DNA from: Arbacia lixula
Lineage: Eukaryota; Echinodermata; Echinoidea; Arbacioida; Arbaciidae
NCBI GenBank assembly: GCA_963669155.1
Contig: OZ022597.1
Location: 5,680,880 to 5,744,879, forward strand
DNA length: 64,000 nt
Reading direction: 5' to 3'
Shown in pieces: positions 9,511 through 20,460 of this stretch. The position numbers were made by a program, and so were the translations under genes. The notes beneath the pieces are model-generated. The model was not told the DNA's origin and ran no database searches. It was given only the letters and a program-made list of their open reading frames with translations. The stretch's first letter is position 1. Each line of letters opens with the position of its first letter.

Positions 9511-9729
9511 ACTTTTTCACAAAAAAATTAATGATAACTGCTCCTTCATAAAAAGACATAACTTAATAAAAATGTATTGAGCCTAAAGACTATATCGAGG
9601 ATAAAAATGCATAAAAATGCTGCTTTAGCATTATGTTTGGGGAAATAAAGATCACCATTTAAGATAAAAAAAAAAAAAAATGTTAAATAAACATAGCACC
9701 TTCTGCCTGAAAACTGACAAGTCATCAAT

Positions 9730-11141
9730 TTATTTTTCATACAAACTCCTTCTCCTCTCCAACTCTTCATCAACAGCCCTAACAAAAGCCTCGTAACTTT
9801 CATATTCTTCGTCAAAACCTGGAGTTGTTGATCTGTTTGTTCGCGGGCAGAAGGTGAAGATTTTTTGCTTGCTCCCAAGTACTTTTGGCTTCGATGGAGT
9901 ATACCGTTTTCTCAGTCCTCCACATTTTGGCACTTTGCAAGCTGCACAAGGTTTCTGGGATGGATTTGGGAGCATACGCGTCGGTGGCTTTGATACTTTT
10001 GGAGGGGCAGACTTTATCTCGAAGGGGGTACCACTTGTGGAAGGTAACGAAACCGAACGTGCTGTGGGCTGTGAAGGTAACACAACAAGAATTGGTATGC
10101 CTGCTACCTTGGGGGCAATGTTGGATAGTTTCAGCTTTGGTTCGTCACATGCATGAGATTCAGGCGCTGTAGACGTGCAATGTGCCGAAGGTGCTGTGAC
10201 AGGCTTGGTAGATGAAGAAGGCCCCGGTTCATCAAGAGGTAAGCGCCTCTTCTCACCCCTGCGCTTGCCAGACTCATGAGGTACAACGCTGTACTTAATC
10301 TGCGCATACTCTGGCTTCGGCAACATCTCTGGAAGCTGAACAGGTGCTGGGAGGGAGTCGAAAGAGAGGACTTTCCGATGTGGGAGGACTTTCGGTTGAG
10401 AGGTTGCAAGGAAACTTGATCGCTTCTCCTGCTTGCTGAGGAAATTAGTAATTGACTTGGAGTTTATATTTGGAAGGGGGAGATTTAGCGTGGCGAGGAC
10501 TGGGTCATCGCAAAGCCTGTCGCAGATCCTCTTGTACCTTGTCCTGATGTTGGTGGCGGTCTTGGTTGGAGACAAGCACGAAACTGACGGCTGACTCTTA
10601 AGTACCTGGATCACCAGGTACAGAAGCCTCGACTCCTCCGTGATTTGGGCAGCCTGGGCAAACTTCATCCACCCAAATTTGGTCTTTTGGGCGGCGCTTG
10701 AGTGTGGCGATTCTGGCCCTAGGCAACGTCCAAACAGAGTGTATCCCCACTTGCTCTCATACTTTTTCACGAAGTTTCGTGCAGATCTGTCATGCTCCGC
10801 CAGCTCACCTGCAGCCCGGTATATCCGCTCTCTCATCTCTGCTGGGATGAGATGCTGCTCCCCTTCTGTCAGCTTCACCAGCAGCAAGGCGAGGGCTTCA
10901 ACCTGCTCGAAACCAGGCAAGTGTAAGTGGCGGTTGCTCATCAGGACATCCTGCATGACAGGGCTCATCTCCTCTTTGACTTGTTCTTCTTTCGTCAGGA
11001 CGGTGTGGTGAGCACTGACGGCATCCATGTGGCTAGATGTTGAGGAATCAGGAACTTCATCATCTGCATCATCTTCAATGCCTTCGTCTTCATCCTTCTT
11101 GTCATCCTCTTCCTCGTCTTCAGCCTCATGCTCCTCTTCGG
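9730..11141 (-). CDS. Copy 2 last exon, intact frame
   Basis: The acceptor is TTTCTTCAG and the TAA stop is at 9732-9730, giving an open frame of about 470 codons. It opens with an acidic segment. It then has LHLPGFEQVEALALLL, FVKKYESKWGYTLFGRC, ITEESRLLY, a Pro/Ser-rich part and KPCAACKVPKCGG with a basic tail. The order matches the copy 1 last exon throughout, with many conservative substitutions and no stop or frameshift. Phase matches the exon at 11336-11592. Function unknown. The intact frame suggests it was coding until recently or is still used with an unseen 5' part. Confidence 0.7.
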
Positions 11142-11335
11142 CTGAAGAAAAAAAAGATGAGAAATAGAAAAACAAACAATAAGGTATCATGGTAGAACAT
11201 AAGAATTCAAGTTTGACTCTACCTCTGGGGTAAATACTGCTTTAAAACATGAACCATTAAGCATGTGGTGTATAACTAACACCACTTTGAAAAGAATATT
11301 TTTACACATAAACAACCTATGAAAGTATATCTCAC

Positions 11336-11592
11336 CCTTTTCCATGTAATACTCATTTGATGAAAAGGACTTTGATGACTGGGAGAAAGCGTACTCGACG
11401 CCAAGGAGCTCCTCCTCTTCTGCTTTGGCAGGTGGCTGCATGGGGGCGACAAAGTTCGGCTCGTACACATGATCCTTGCATGCGTTGTATTTGGCGTGGG
11501 TCTGTAGTGGTTGTTGTTTTCCCCCTCTTCTCTGCCACTTTAGGCTTTTCCATTCTGCTGTTCCACTGGACAGCGAAGGAAATGAGGTAAAC
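11336..11592 (-). pseudogene. Copy 2 penultimate exon, frameshifted
   Basis: The acceptor is TTTTGCAG and the donor is AAGG|GTGAGA. It begins VYLISFAVQWNSRM in the expected phase and reads TDPRQIQR, then changes frame around 11470-11490. The following YEPNFVAPM and EEEELLGVEYAF are in another frame and in phase with the next exon. Compared with copy 1 the stretch between TDPR and EPN is also about six residues shorter, so a deletion caused the shift. Confidence 0.7.
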
Positions 11593-11724
11593 CTGCAAAA
11601 TAAAGAAAAAAATTACAAATGTAAAATGTAACAAATATTGCTCAAAATGTATGCTTATAATGCAAATGTATTGCTATAGCATAGATATTAAATAAAGTAT
11701 CATATAAACACAGTCATGAAAGGT

Positions 11725-11852
11725 CTATGTAACATTGATGTCATCGATGGGATCTTCAGGCTCCTTGGAATCTCCTTCAATTCCTTCATCCTCCTCCTCA
11801 TCTTCTTCTTCTTCGCCGTCAGTCTCCTCTTCCTTGGCCTGCTCTTCCTCAA
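11725..11852 (-). pseudogene. Copy 3 truncated start of last exon
   Basis: After a pyrimidine-rich acceptor (TTTTTTAG) the sequence encodes VEEEQAKEEE, an acidic run and EDPIDDI, matching the acidic opening of the copy 1 last exon. It then meets a TAG at 11727-11725. The conserved C-terminal domain is missing, and the penultimate exon of copy 2 begins 133 bp further on, so the join is probably a deletion or unequal-exchange breakpoint. Confidence 0.7.
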
Positions 11853-12267
11853 CTAAAAAAGAAAAGAAGGGAAAAGAAAAGAGAAATTCATGAAATAGTT
11901 GGCCTGATAAAAATATGAATGAACAACATTTCTCTCCAGTTTTGGCTTACTTTAAATACTGAAATTATAACAGTACTACACTTATTTCACAAAACAATTC
12001 TTATGGTTCTTAAAACAACAATTGTTTAAACAATAATTGTTTAGAATATTGGATATAAAGAAATCTGAATAAATCAATTTGTTTAATGTATGTTCATTCT
12101 TATTTATAGGCATCTTAACAGGAAATTTATATTAAATTTAAATAAGATGAATTCCCAGATTAGAAAATAAAAATAATTTCACAATTACAAACAACAATTC
12201 AGATTTGATGATTAAATGATGCAATATGGTACTTGATAGTTGAAATCATATTTGAATTTTAACTCAC

Positions 12268-12548
12268 TTTGGCGAACATAGTATTCTTTGGAGTTTATGT
12301 CAGTTGACTGGCAATAGGAATACTCGACTCCGATTAACTCCTCCTCTTCTGGATCGTCAAATGCCGCTGGCAACGGCATTGGTGCCACGAAGTTCGGGTC
12401 GAAGAGGTAGTTTTTCCCAAATAGGACTTCAGAATGGTGGTTGAGGCGCTGTATGAGTCTCGGGTCGTTGAGTGGTGTTGAATGGCGACTCGGATCTGCA
12501 ATCTTGCTACCCTCCATCCTCTTGTTCCATAAACGAGACGAGTGATAC
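12268..12548 (-). pseudogene. Copy 3 penultimate exon with 8-nt deletion
   Basis: The acceptor is ATTTGCAG and the donor is CAAA|GTGAGT. WNKRMEG, NDPRLIQRL, LFGKNYLF, DPNFVAPMPLP and EEEELIGVEYSY match copy 1. Only 19 nucleotides precede the conserved Trp codon where copy 1 has 27, so an 8-nt loss puts the exon out of frame with the exon before it. Confidence 0.75.
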
Positions 12549-12660
12549 CTGCAAATGTAAATATTAGACGAGAGAGGGAAAAAGTATGAATATATATAAT
12601 GCATAGGTTTAAATTTGAAAGGTGATTTTTAAAGGTGATCCACTTTTAACGCATTATAAA

Positions 12661-12712
12661 ATATTATTATTAGTAGTAGTAGTAGTACTATTATTATTAT
12701 TATTATTATAAT
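12661..12712. repeat. ATT/AGT trinucleotide microsatellite
   Basis: Runs of TATTAT, TAGTAGTAG and TTATTATTA lie inside a copy 3 intron. Confidence 0.85.
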
Positions 12713-12726
12713 TGTTATTAATTCAC

Positions 12727-12891
12727 CTGGAATGGCATGATTCCAATTCTCTTCGATGGCACAGCATTGACGAGGTGAGAGTGAAAGCCCTCCAGACTAT
12801 TGCTCCCCCTGCAGCACCTGTAATGGTTCAGCTCCACACCATTCAGCTTCACCGTCTTTATTGCTACATACAATTGGATGTCACGTGGGTC
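12727..12891 (-). pseudogene. Copy 3 exon with YRCCRGSN motif
   Basis: 165 bp, the same length as the copy 1 exon at 3615-3779. It has acceptor GAAGTAG and donor CAG|GTGAAT and is open throughout. It encodes DPRDIQLYVAIK, HYRCCRGSNSLEG and GIMPFQ. It is called a pseudogene only because the exons on both sides are damaged. Confidence 0.75.
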
Positions 12892-13181
12892 CTACTTCGA
12901 GGAAAGCAGAGTAAAAAAAAAAGTTCAACACGTTACAACTACATGCAATAGAATATTATTACCTTTTTATGTATCTACAATGGTATTGATATTGTATCAG
13001 TTTCAGCAAGATTGTTTAAGCATTATAAATCACCATCAGTTGTATGTGAATGGAATAAAAGAATATTGGAGGCCCATATATTACAATCTTGCATAAGTTC
13101 AGCAATTTTGAATTTCTTGGCATGGTCGACCAGATAACAATTGAGTTATTTATTCTTACTAAAAAAATCAGGAAATCTCAC

Positions 13182-13340
13182 CTGCATGATCCTAAATATT
13201 TGCTGGCAATAGCCCAATGTGCATCCACAACTTCTGATGACTTGAAGAGGTGAATGTTGTCGATATCAAGGCCTGCATCACCTTTGAACTCCTCTAGTAT
13301 GGCCTCATGCAACGGCACATGCCGACATCTGCAATGAAAG
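13182..13340 (-). pseudogene. Copy 3 partial exon (ILEEFKG to donor)
   Basis: ILEEFKGDAGLDIDNIHLF, VVDAHWAIAS and a donor GCAG|GTGAGA match the 3' half of the copy 1 exon 3905-4367. One base appears lost just before the donor (near TTAGGATCATGCAG), breaking phase. The match ends near 13330. No further copy 3 exon can be seen before the gap. Confidence 0.65.
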
Positions 13341-13435
13341 ATAAACAAAACCACCAATTTACTTTTATTGTAAACTCATAACTAGATTTACCCATCCAAT
13401 TTAATGATGTCTCCTGCTGTATGCAATTCTGCCCT

Positions 13436-13635
13436 NNNNNNNNNNNNNNNNNNNNNNNNNNNNNNNNNNNNNNNNNNNNNNNNNNNNNNNNNNNNNNNNN
13501 NNNNNNNNNNNNNNNNNNNNNNNNNNNNNNNNNNNNNNNNNNNNNNNNNNNNNNNNNNNNNNNNNNNNNNNNNNNNNNNNNNNNNNNNNNNNNNNNNNNN
13601 NNNNNNNNNNNNNNNNNNNNNNNNNNNNNNNNNNN
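13436..13635. other. Assembly gap of exactly 200 N
   Basis: The 200 undetermined bases are a fixed-size placeholder. Real length is unknown, and the link between the gene-family locus and the 5S array is only as good as the scaffolding. Positions 13341-13435 on its left hold nothing I recognise. Confidence 0.98.
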
Positions 13636-14014
13636 TTTTTTTTCACCTACCACTTCCTCATTCTCCCCTTTTTGAATTAATTTTCTTGCTCTTCTCTTGC
13701 ATTCAGGCTTTTCATTTTTCTTTTCAAGCAATCAATTCACCTTGCTTAGCCTTCAACTTAACCCTAACCGCCACTCGCCTGGTAAAACAAATTACTATTG
13801 AAAGGAGCGCCCTCTCATTGCTACTTAGCAAGAAGCAAAGAGTGGAAGATTGAAAAAGAAAATGGAAGATGGAAAACCTGAAGGAAAGGTTGCAAGGAAT
13901 AACAAAATTATATTGTCTCTAAAAGAAGAAAAACTAAATTCTCTTACTAAGAAATGAAAAGAATCAGGAGAGGCGCCAGTTAAGCATGTCACTTAGTGAT
14001 TCACTGCAGTCTTT

Positions 14015-14134
14015 GCCTACGACCATACCACGCTGAACATACCGGTTCTCGTCCGATCACCGAAGTCAAGCAGCGTAGGGCCCGGTTAGTACTTGGATGG
14101 GAGACCGCCTGGGAATACCGGGTGTTGTAGGCTT
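14015..14134 (+). rRNA. 5S rRNA: 5S rRNA gene
   Basis: The 120-nt product is the small structural RNA of the large ribosomal subunit, made by RNA polymerase III. It begins GCCTACGACC and ends GTTGTAGGC plus T-run; these ends pair as helix I. Box A (about nt 50-64), the intermediate element and box C (about nt 80-97) for TFIIIA are intact, and a T5 tract at nt 119-123 ends transcription. This is the reference sequence for the array. Spacer A/c/ins- with a private CAAGCTATC and CTACTAGC. Next gene at +549. Confidence 0.98.
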
Positions 14135-14563
14135 TTTGCTAAGTGGAAGTATGTCTCGCGTTTTTTTCACCTTCCCTTTACTCATTTTTTTTTCACCTAC
14201 CACTTTCTCATCCTCACCTTTTTGAATTAATTTTCTTGCTCTTCTCTTGCATTCAGGCTTTTCATTTTTCTTTTCAAGCTATCAATTCACCTTGCTTAGC
14301 CTTCAACTTAACCCTAACCGCCACTCGCCTGGTAAAACAAATTACTATTGAAAGGAGCGCCCTCTCATTGCTACTAGCAAGAAGCAAAGAGTGGAAGATT
14401 GAAAAAGAAAATGGAAGATGGAAAACCTGAAGGAAAGGTTGCAAGGAATAACAAAATTATATTGTCTCTAAAAGAAGAAAAACTAAATTCTCGTACTAAG
14501 AAATGAAAAGAATCAGGAGAGGCGCCAGTTAAGCATGTCACTTAGTGATTCACTGCAGTCTTT

Positions 14564-14683
14564 GCCTACGACCATACCACGCTGAACATACCGGTTCTCG
14601 TCCGATCACCGAAGTCAAGCAGCGTAGGGCCCGGTTAGTACTTGGATGGGAGACCGCCTGGGAATACCGGGTGTTGTAGGCTT
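14564..14683 (+). rRNA. 5S rRNA: 5S rRNA gene
   Basis: Reference sequence. Spacer A/c/ins- with GCAAAAAGTGG; next gene +550. Confidence 0.98.
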
Positions 14684-15113
14684 TTTGCTAAGTGGAAGTA
14701 TGTCTCGCGTTTTTTTCACCTTCCCTTTACTCATTTTTTTTTTCACCTACCACTTTCTCATCCTCACCTTTTTGAATTAATTTTCTTGCTCTTCTCTTGC
14801 ATTCAGGCTTTTCATTTTTCTTTTCAAGCAATCAATTCACCTTGCTTAGCTTTCAACTTAACCCTAACCGCCACTCGCCTGGTAAAACAAATTACTATTG
14901 AAAGGAGCGCCCTCTCATTGCAAGTAGCAAGAAGCAAAAAGTGGAAGATTGAAAAAGAAAATGGAAGATGGAAAACCTGAAGGAAAGGTTGCAAGGAATA
15001 ACAAAATTATATTGTCTCTAAAAGAAGAAAAAATAAATTCTCGTACTAAGAAATGAAAAGAATCAGGAGAGGCGCCAGTTAAGCATGTCACTTAGTGATT
15101 CACTGCAGTCTTT

Positions 15114-15233
15114 GCCTACGACCATACCACGCTGAACATACCGGTTCTCGTCCGATCACCGAAGTCAAGCAGCGTAGGGCCCGGTTAGTACTTGGATGGG
15201 AGACCGCCTGGGAATACCGGGTGTTGTAGGCTT
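15114..15233 (+). rRNA. 5S rRNA: 5S rRNA gene
   Basis: Reference sequence. Spacer A/c/ins+ with private GAATTTATT and CAGTTAGGC; next gene +557, the longest unit. Confidence 0.98.
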
Positions 15234-15670
15234 TTTGCTAAGTGGAAGTATGTCTCGCGTTTTTTTTCACCTTCCCTTTACTCATTTTTTTTTTTCACCT
15301 ACCACTTTCTCATCCTCACCTTTTTGAATTTATTTTCTTGCTCTTCTCTTGCATTCAGGCTTTTCATTTTTCTTTTCAAGCAATCAATTCACCTTGCTTA
15401 GCCTTCAACTTAACCCTAACCGCCACTCGCCTGGTAAAACAAATTACTATTGAAAGGAGCGCCCTCTCATTGCAAGTAGCAAGAAGCAAAGAGTGGAAGA
15501 TTGAAAACGAAAATAAAATGGAAGATGGAAAACCTGAAGGAAAGGTTGCAAGGAATAACAAAATTATATTGTCTCTAAAAGAAGAAAAACTAAATTCTCT
15601 TACTAAGAAATGAAAAGAATCAGGAGAGGCGCCAGTTAGGCATGTCACTTAGTGATTCACTGCAGTCTTT

Positions 15671-15790
15671 GCCTACGACCATACCACGCTGAACATACCG
15701 GTTCTCGTCCGATCACCGAAGTCAAGCAGCGTAGGGCCCGGTTAGTACTTGGATGGGAGACCGCCTGGGAATACCGGGTGTTGTAGGCTT
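15671..15790 (+). rRNA. 5S rRNA: 5S rRNA gene
   Basis: Reference sequence. Spacer A/a/ins-; first unit of the first 2,059-bp four-unit block; next +550. Confidence 0.98.
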
Positions 15791-16220
15791 TTTGCTAAGT
15801 GGAAGTATGTCTCGCGTTTTTTTCACCTTCCCTTTACTCATTTTTTTTTTCACCTACCACTTTCTCATCCTCACCTTTTTGAATTAATTTTCTTGCTCTT
15901 CTCTTGCATTCAGGCTTTTCATTTTTATTTTCAAGCAATCAATTCACCTTGCTTAGCCTTCAACTTAACCCTAACCGCCACTCGCCTGGTAAAACAAATT
16001 ACTATTGAAAGGAGCGCCCTCTCATTGCAAGTAGCAAGAAGCAAAGAGTGGAAGATTGAAAAAGAAAATGGAAGATGGAAAACCTGAAGGAAAGGTTGCA
16101 AGGAATAACAAAATTATATTGTCTCTAAAAGAAGAAAAAATAAATTCTCGTACTAAGAAATGAAAAGAATCAGGAGAGGCGCCAGTTAAGCATGTCACTT
16201 AGTGATTCACTGCAGTCTTT

Positions 16221-16340
16221 GCCTACGACCATACCACGCTGAACATACCGGTTCTCGTCCGATCACCGAAGTCAAGCAGCGTAGGGCCCGGTTAGTACTT
16301 GGATGGGAGACCGCCTGGGAATACCGGGTGTTGTAGGCTT
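16221..16340 (+). rRNA. 5S rRNA: 5S rRNA gene
   Basis: Reference sequence. Spacer A/c/ins-; next is the truncated gene at +550. Confidence 0.98.
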
Positions 16341-16770
16341 TTTGCTAAGTGGAAGTATGTCTCGCGTTTTTTTCACCTTCCCTTTACTCATTTTTTTTTT
16401 TCACCTACCACTTTCTCATCCTCACCTTTTTGAATTAATTTTCTTGCTCTTCTCTTGCATTCAGGCTTTTCATTTTTCTTTTCAAGCAATCAATTCACCT
16501 TGCTTAGCCTTCAACTTAACCCTAACCGCCACTCGCCTGGTAAAACAAATTACTATTGAAAGGAGCGCCCTCTCATTGCAAGTAGCAAGAAGCAAAGAGT
16601 GGAAGATTGAAAAAGAAAATGGAAGATGGAAAACCTGAAGGAAAGGTTGCAAGGAATAACAAAATTATATTGTCTCTAAAAGAAGAAAAATAAATTCTCG
16701 TACTAAGAAATGAAAAGAATCAGGAGAGGCGCCAGTTAAGCATGTCACTTAGTGATTCACTGCAGTCTTT

Positions 16771-16823
16771 GCCTACGACCATACCACGCTGAACATACCG
16801 GTTCTCGTCCAATCACCGAAGTC
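16771..16823 (+). pseudogene. 5S rRNA: Truncated 5S rRNA pseudogene
   Basis: Only nt 1-53 remain, with G41A. About 148 bp (nt 54 to the spacer CACCTTTTTG) are deleted. Box A is cut and box C and the terminator are gone, so it should be inactive. Remaining spacer c/ins+; next gene +408. Confidence 0.97.
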
Positions 16824-17178
16824 TCACCTTTTTGAATTAATTTTCTTGCTCTTCTCTTGCATTCAGGCTTTTCATTTTTCTTTTCAAGCAATCAATTCAC
16901 CTTGCTTAGCCTTCAACTTAACCCTAACCGCCACTCGCCTGGTAAAACAAATTACTATTGAAAGGAGCGCCCTCTCATTGCAAGTAGCAAGAAGCAAAGA
17001 GTGGAAGATTGAAAACGAAAATAAAATGGAAGATGGAAAACCTGAAGGAAAGGTTGCAAGGAATAACAAAATTATATTGTCTCTAAAAGAAGAAAAACTA
17101 AATTCTCTTACTAAGAAATGAAAAGAATCAGGAGAGGCGCCAGTTAAGCATGTCACTTAGTGATTCACTGCAGTCTTT

Positions 17179-17298
17179 GCCTACGACCATACCACGCTGA
17201 ACATACCGGTTCTCGTCCGATCACCGAAGTCAAGCAGCGTAGGGCCCGGTTAGTACTTGGATGGGAGACCGCCTGGGAATACCGGGTGTTGTAGGCTT
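17179..17298 (+). rRNA. 5S rRNA: 5S rRNA gene
   Basis: Reference sequence. Spacer P/a/ins-; next +551. Confidence 0.98.
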
Positions 17299-17729
17299 TT
17301 TGCTAAGTGGAAGTATGTCTCGCGTTTTTTTCACCTTCCCTTTACTCATTTTTTTTTTTCACCTACCACTTCCTCATCCTCACCTTTTTGAATTAATTTT
17401 CTTGCTCTTCTCTTGCATTCAGGCTTTTCATTTTTATTTTCAAGCAATCAATTCACCTTGCTTAGCCTTCAACTTAACCCTAACCGCCACTCGCCTGGTA
17501 AAACAAATTACTATTGAAAGGAGCGCCCTCTCATTGCAAGTAGCAAGAAGCAAAGAGTGGAAGATTGAAAAAGAAAATGGAAGATGGAAAACCTGAAGGA
17601 AAGGTTGCAAGGAATAACAAAATTATATTGTCTCTAAAAGAAGAAAAAATAAATTCTCTTACTAAGAAATGAAAAGAATCAGGAGAGGCGCCAGTTAAGC
17701 ATGTCACTTAGTGATTCACTGCAGTCTTT

Positions 17730-17849
17730 GCCTACGACCATACCACGCTGAACATACCGGTTCTCGTCCGATCACCGAAGTCAAGCAGCGTAGGGCCCGG
17801 TTAGTACTTGGATGGGAGACCGCCTGGGAATACCGGGTGTTGTAGGCTT
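17730..17849 (+). rRNA. 5S rRNA: 5S rRNA gene
   Basis: Reference sequence. Spacer A/a/ins-; opens the second copy of the four-unit block; next +550. Confidence 0.98.
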
Positions 17850-18279
17850 TTTGCTAAGTGGAAGTATGTCTCGCGTTTTTTTCACCTTCCCTTTACTCAT
17901 TTTTTTTTTCACCTACCACTTTCTCATCCTCACCTTTTTGAATTAATTTTCTTGCTCTTCTCTTGCATTCAGGCTTTTCATTTTTATTTTCAAGCAATCA
18001 ATTCACCTTGCTTAGCCTTCAACTTAACCCTAACCGCCACTCGCCTGGTAAAACAAATTACTATTGAAAGGAGCGCCCTCTCATTGCAAGTAGCAAGAAG
18101 CAAAGAGTGGAAGATTGAAAAAGAAAATGGAAGATGGAAAACCTGAAGGAAAGGTTGCAAGGAATAACAAAATTATATTGTCTCTAAAAGAAGAAAAAAT
18201 AAATTCTCGTACTAAGAAATGAAAAGAATCAGGAGAGGCGCCAGTTAAGCATGTCACTTAGTGATTCACTGCAGTCTTT

Positions 18280-18399
18280 GCCTACGACCATACCACGCTG
18301 AACATACCGGTTCTCGTCCGATCACCGAAGTCAAGCAGCGTAGGGCCCGGTTAGTACTTGGATGGGAGACCGCCTGGGAATACCGGGTGTTGTAGGCTT
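18280..18399 (+). rRNA. 5S rRNA: 5S rRNA gene
   Basis: Reference sequence. Spacer A/c/ins-; next is the truncated gene at +551. Confidence 0.98.
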
Positions 18400-18830
18400 T
18401 TTGCTAAGTGGAAGTATGTCTCGCGTTTTTTTCACCTTCCCTTTACTCATTTTTTTTTTTCACCTACCACTTTCTCATCCTCACCTTTTTGAATTAATTT
18501 TCTTGCTCTTCTCTTGCATTCAGGCTTTTCATTTTTCTTTTCAAGCAATCAATTCACCTTGCTTAGCCTTCAACTTAACCCTAACCGCCACTCGCCTGGT
18601 AAAACAAATTACTATTGAAAGGAGCGCCCTCTCATTGCAAGTAGCAAGAAGCAAAGAGTGGAAGATTGAAAAAGAAAATGGAAGATGGAAAACCTGAAGG
18701 AAAGGTTGCAAGGAATAACAAAATTATATTGTCTCTAAAAGAAGAAAAACTAAATTCTCGTACTAAGAAATGAAAAGAATCAGGAGAGGCGCCAGTTAAG
18801 CATGTCACTTAGTGATTCACTGCAGTCTTT

Positions 18831-18883
18831 GCCTACGACCATACCACGCTGAACATACCGGTTCTCGTCCAATCACCGAAGTC
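18831..18883 (+). pseudogene. 5S rRNA: Truncated 5S rRNA pseudogene (second copy)
   Basis: Same breakpoint and same G41A as the copy at 16771, so it arose by duplication of that copy. Remaining spacer c/ins+; next +408. Confidence 0.97.
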
Positions 18884-19238
18884 TCACCTTTTTGAATTAA
18901 TTTTCTTGCTCTTCTCTTGCATTCAGGCTTTTCATTTTTCTTTTCAAGCAATCAATTCACCTTGCTTAGCCTTCAACTTAACCCTAACCGCCACTCGCCT
19001 GGTAAAACAAATTACTATTGAAAGGAGCGCCCTCTCATTGCAAGTAGCAAGAAGCAAAGAGTGGAAGATTGAAAACGAAAATAAAATGGAAGATGGAAAA
19101 CCTGAAGGAAAGGTTGCAAGGAATAACAAAATTATATTGTCTCTAAAAGAAGAAAAACTAAATTCTCTTACTAAGAAATGAAAAGAATCAGGAGAGGCGC
19201 CAGTTAAGCATGTCACTTAGTGATTCACTGCAGTCTTT

Positions 19239-19358
19239 GCCTACGACCATACCACGCTGAACATACCGGTTCTCGTCCGATCACCGAAGTCAAGCAGCGT
19301 AGGGCCCGGTTAGTACTTGGATGGGAGACCGCCTGGGAATACCGGGTGTTGTAGGCTT
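19239..19358 (+). rRNA. 5S rRNA: 5S rRNA gene
   Basis: Reference sequence. Spacer P/a/ins-; next +551. Confidence 0.98.
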
Positions 19359-19789
19359 TTTGCTAAGTGGAAGTATGTCTCGCGTTTTTTTCACCTTCCC
19401 TTTACTCATTTTTTTTTTTCACCTACCACTTCCTCATCCTCACCTTTTTGAATTAATTTTCTTGCTCTTCTCTTGCATTCAGGCTTTTCATTTTTATTTT
19501 CAAGCAATCAATTCACCTTGCTTAGCCTTCAACTTAACCCTAACCGCCACTCGCCTGGTAAAACAAATTACTATTGAAAGGAGCGCCCTCTCATTGCAAG
19601 TAGCAAGAAGCAAAGAGTGGAAGATTGAAAAAGAAAATGGAAGATGGAAAACCTGAAGGAAAGGTTGCAAGGAATAACAAAATTATATTGTCTCTAAAAG
19701 AAGAAAAACTAAATTCTCTTACTAAGAAATGAAAAGAATCAGGAGAGGCGCCAGTTAAGCATGTCACTTAGTGATTCACTGCAGTCTTT

Positions 19790-19909
19790 GCCTACGACCA
19801 TACCACGCTGAACATACCGGTTCTCGTCCGATCACCGAAGTCAAGCAGCGTAGGGCCCGGTTAGTACTTGGATGGGAGACCGCCTGGGAATACCGGATGT
19901 TGTAGGCTT
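19790..19909 (+). rRNA. 5S rRNA: 5S rRNA gene, G108A variant
   Basis: First of 11 genes with G108A (ACCGGATG instead of ACCGGGTG), which replaces a C67-G108 pair of helix V by C-A. Spacer T/c/st; next +551. Confidence 0.97.
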
Positions 19910-20340
19910 TTTGCTAAGTGGAAGTATGTCTCGCGTTTTTTTCACCTTCCCTTTACTCATTTTTTTTTTTCACCTACCACTTTCTCTTCCTCACCTTTTT
20001 GAATTAATTTTCTTGCTCTTCTCTTGCATTCAGGCTTTTCATTTTTCTTTTCAAGCAATCAATTCACCTTGCTTAGCCTTCAACTTAACCCTAACCGCCA
20101 CTCGCCTGGTAAAACAAATTACTATTGAAAGGAGCGCCCTCTCATTGCAAGTAGCAAGAAGCAAAGAGTGGAAGATTGAAAAATAAAATGGAAGATGGAA
20201 AACCTGAAGGAAAGGTTGCAAGGAATAACAAAATTATATTGTCTCTAAAAGAAGAAAAACTAAATTCTCGTACTAAGAAATGAAAAGAATCAGGAGAGGC
20301 GCCAGTTAAGCATGTCACTTAGTGATTCACTGCAGTCTTT

Positions 20341-20460
20341 GCCTACGACCATACCACGCTGAACATACCGGTTCTCGTCCGATCACCGAAGTCAAGCAGC
20401 GTAGGGCCCGGTTAGTACTTGGATGGGAGACCGCCTGGGAATACCGGGTGTTGTAGGCTT
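20341..20460 (+). rRNA. 5S rRNA: 5S rRNA gene
   Basis: Reference sequence. Spacer A/c/ins- with GCAAAAAGTGG, shared with unit 14564; next +551. Confidence 0.98.

Larger units (their letters stand above)
15671..19789 (+). repeat. Two tandem copies of a 4-unit, about 2,060-bp block with a broken gene
   Basis: Each block has the order A/a, A/c, truncated gene, P/a. Blocks are 15671-17729 and 17730-19789. The shared deletion breakpoint and G41A show common descent. Confidence 0.9.

Noticed and set aside
1685..13340. Intact DNA transposon with terminal inverted repeats
   Set aside because: The gene resembles a transposase but has many introns, and I found no terminal inverted repeats or target duplication around any copy.
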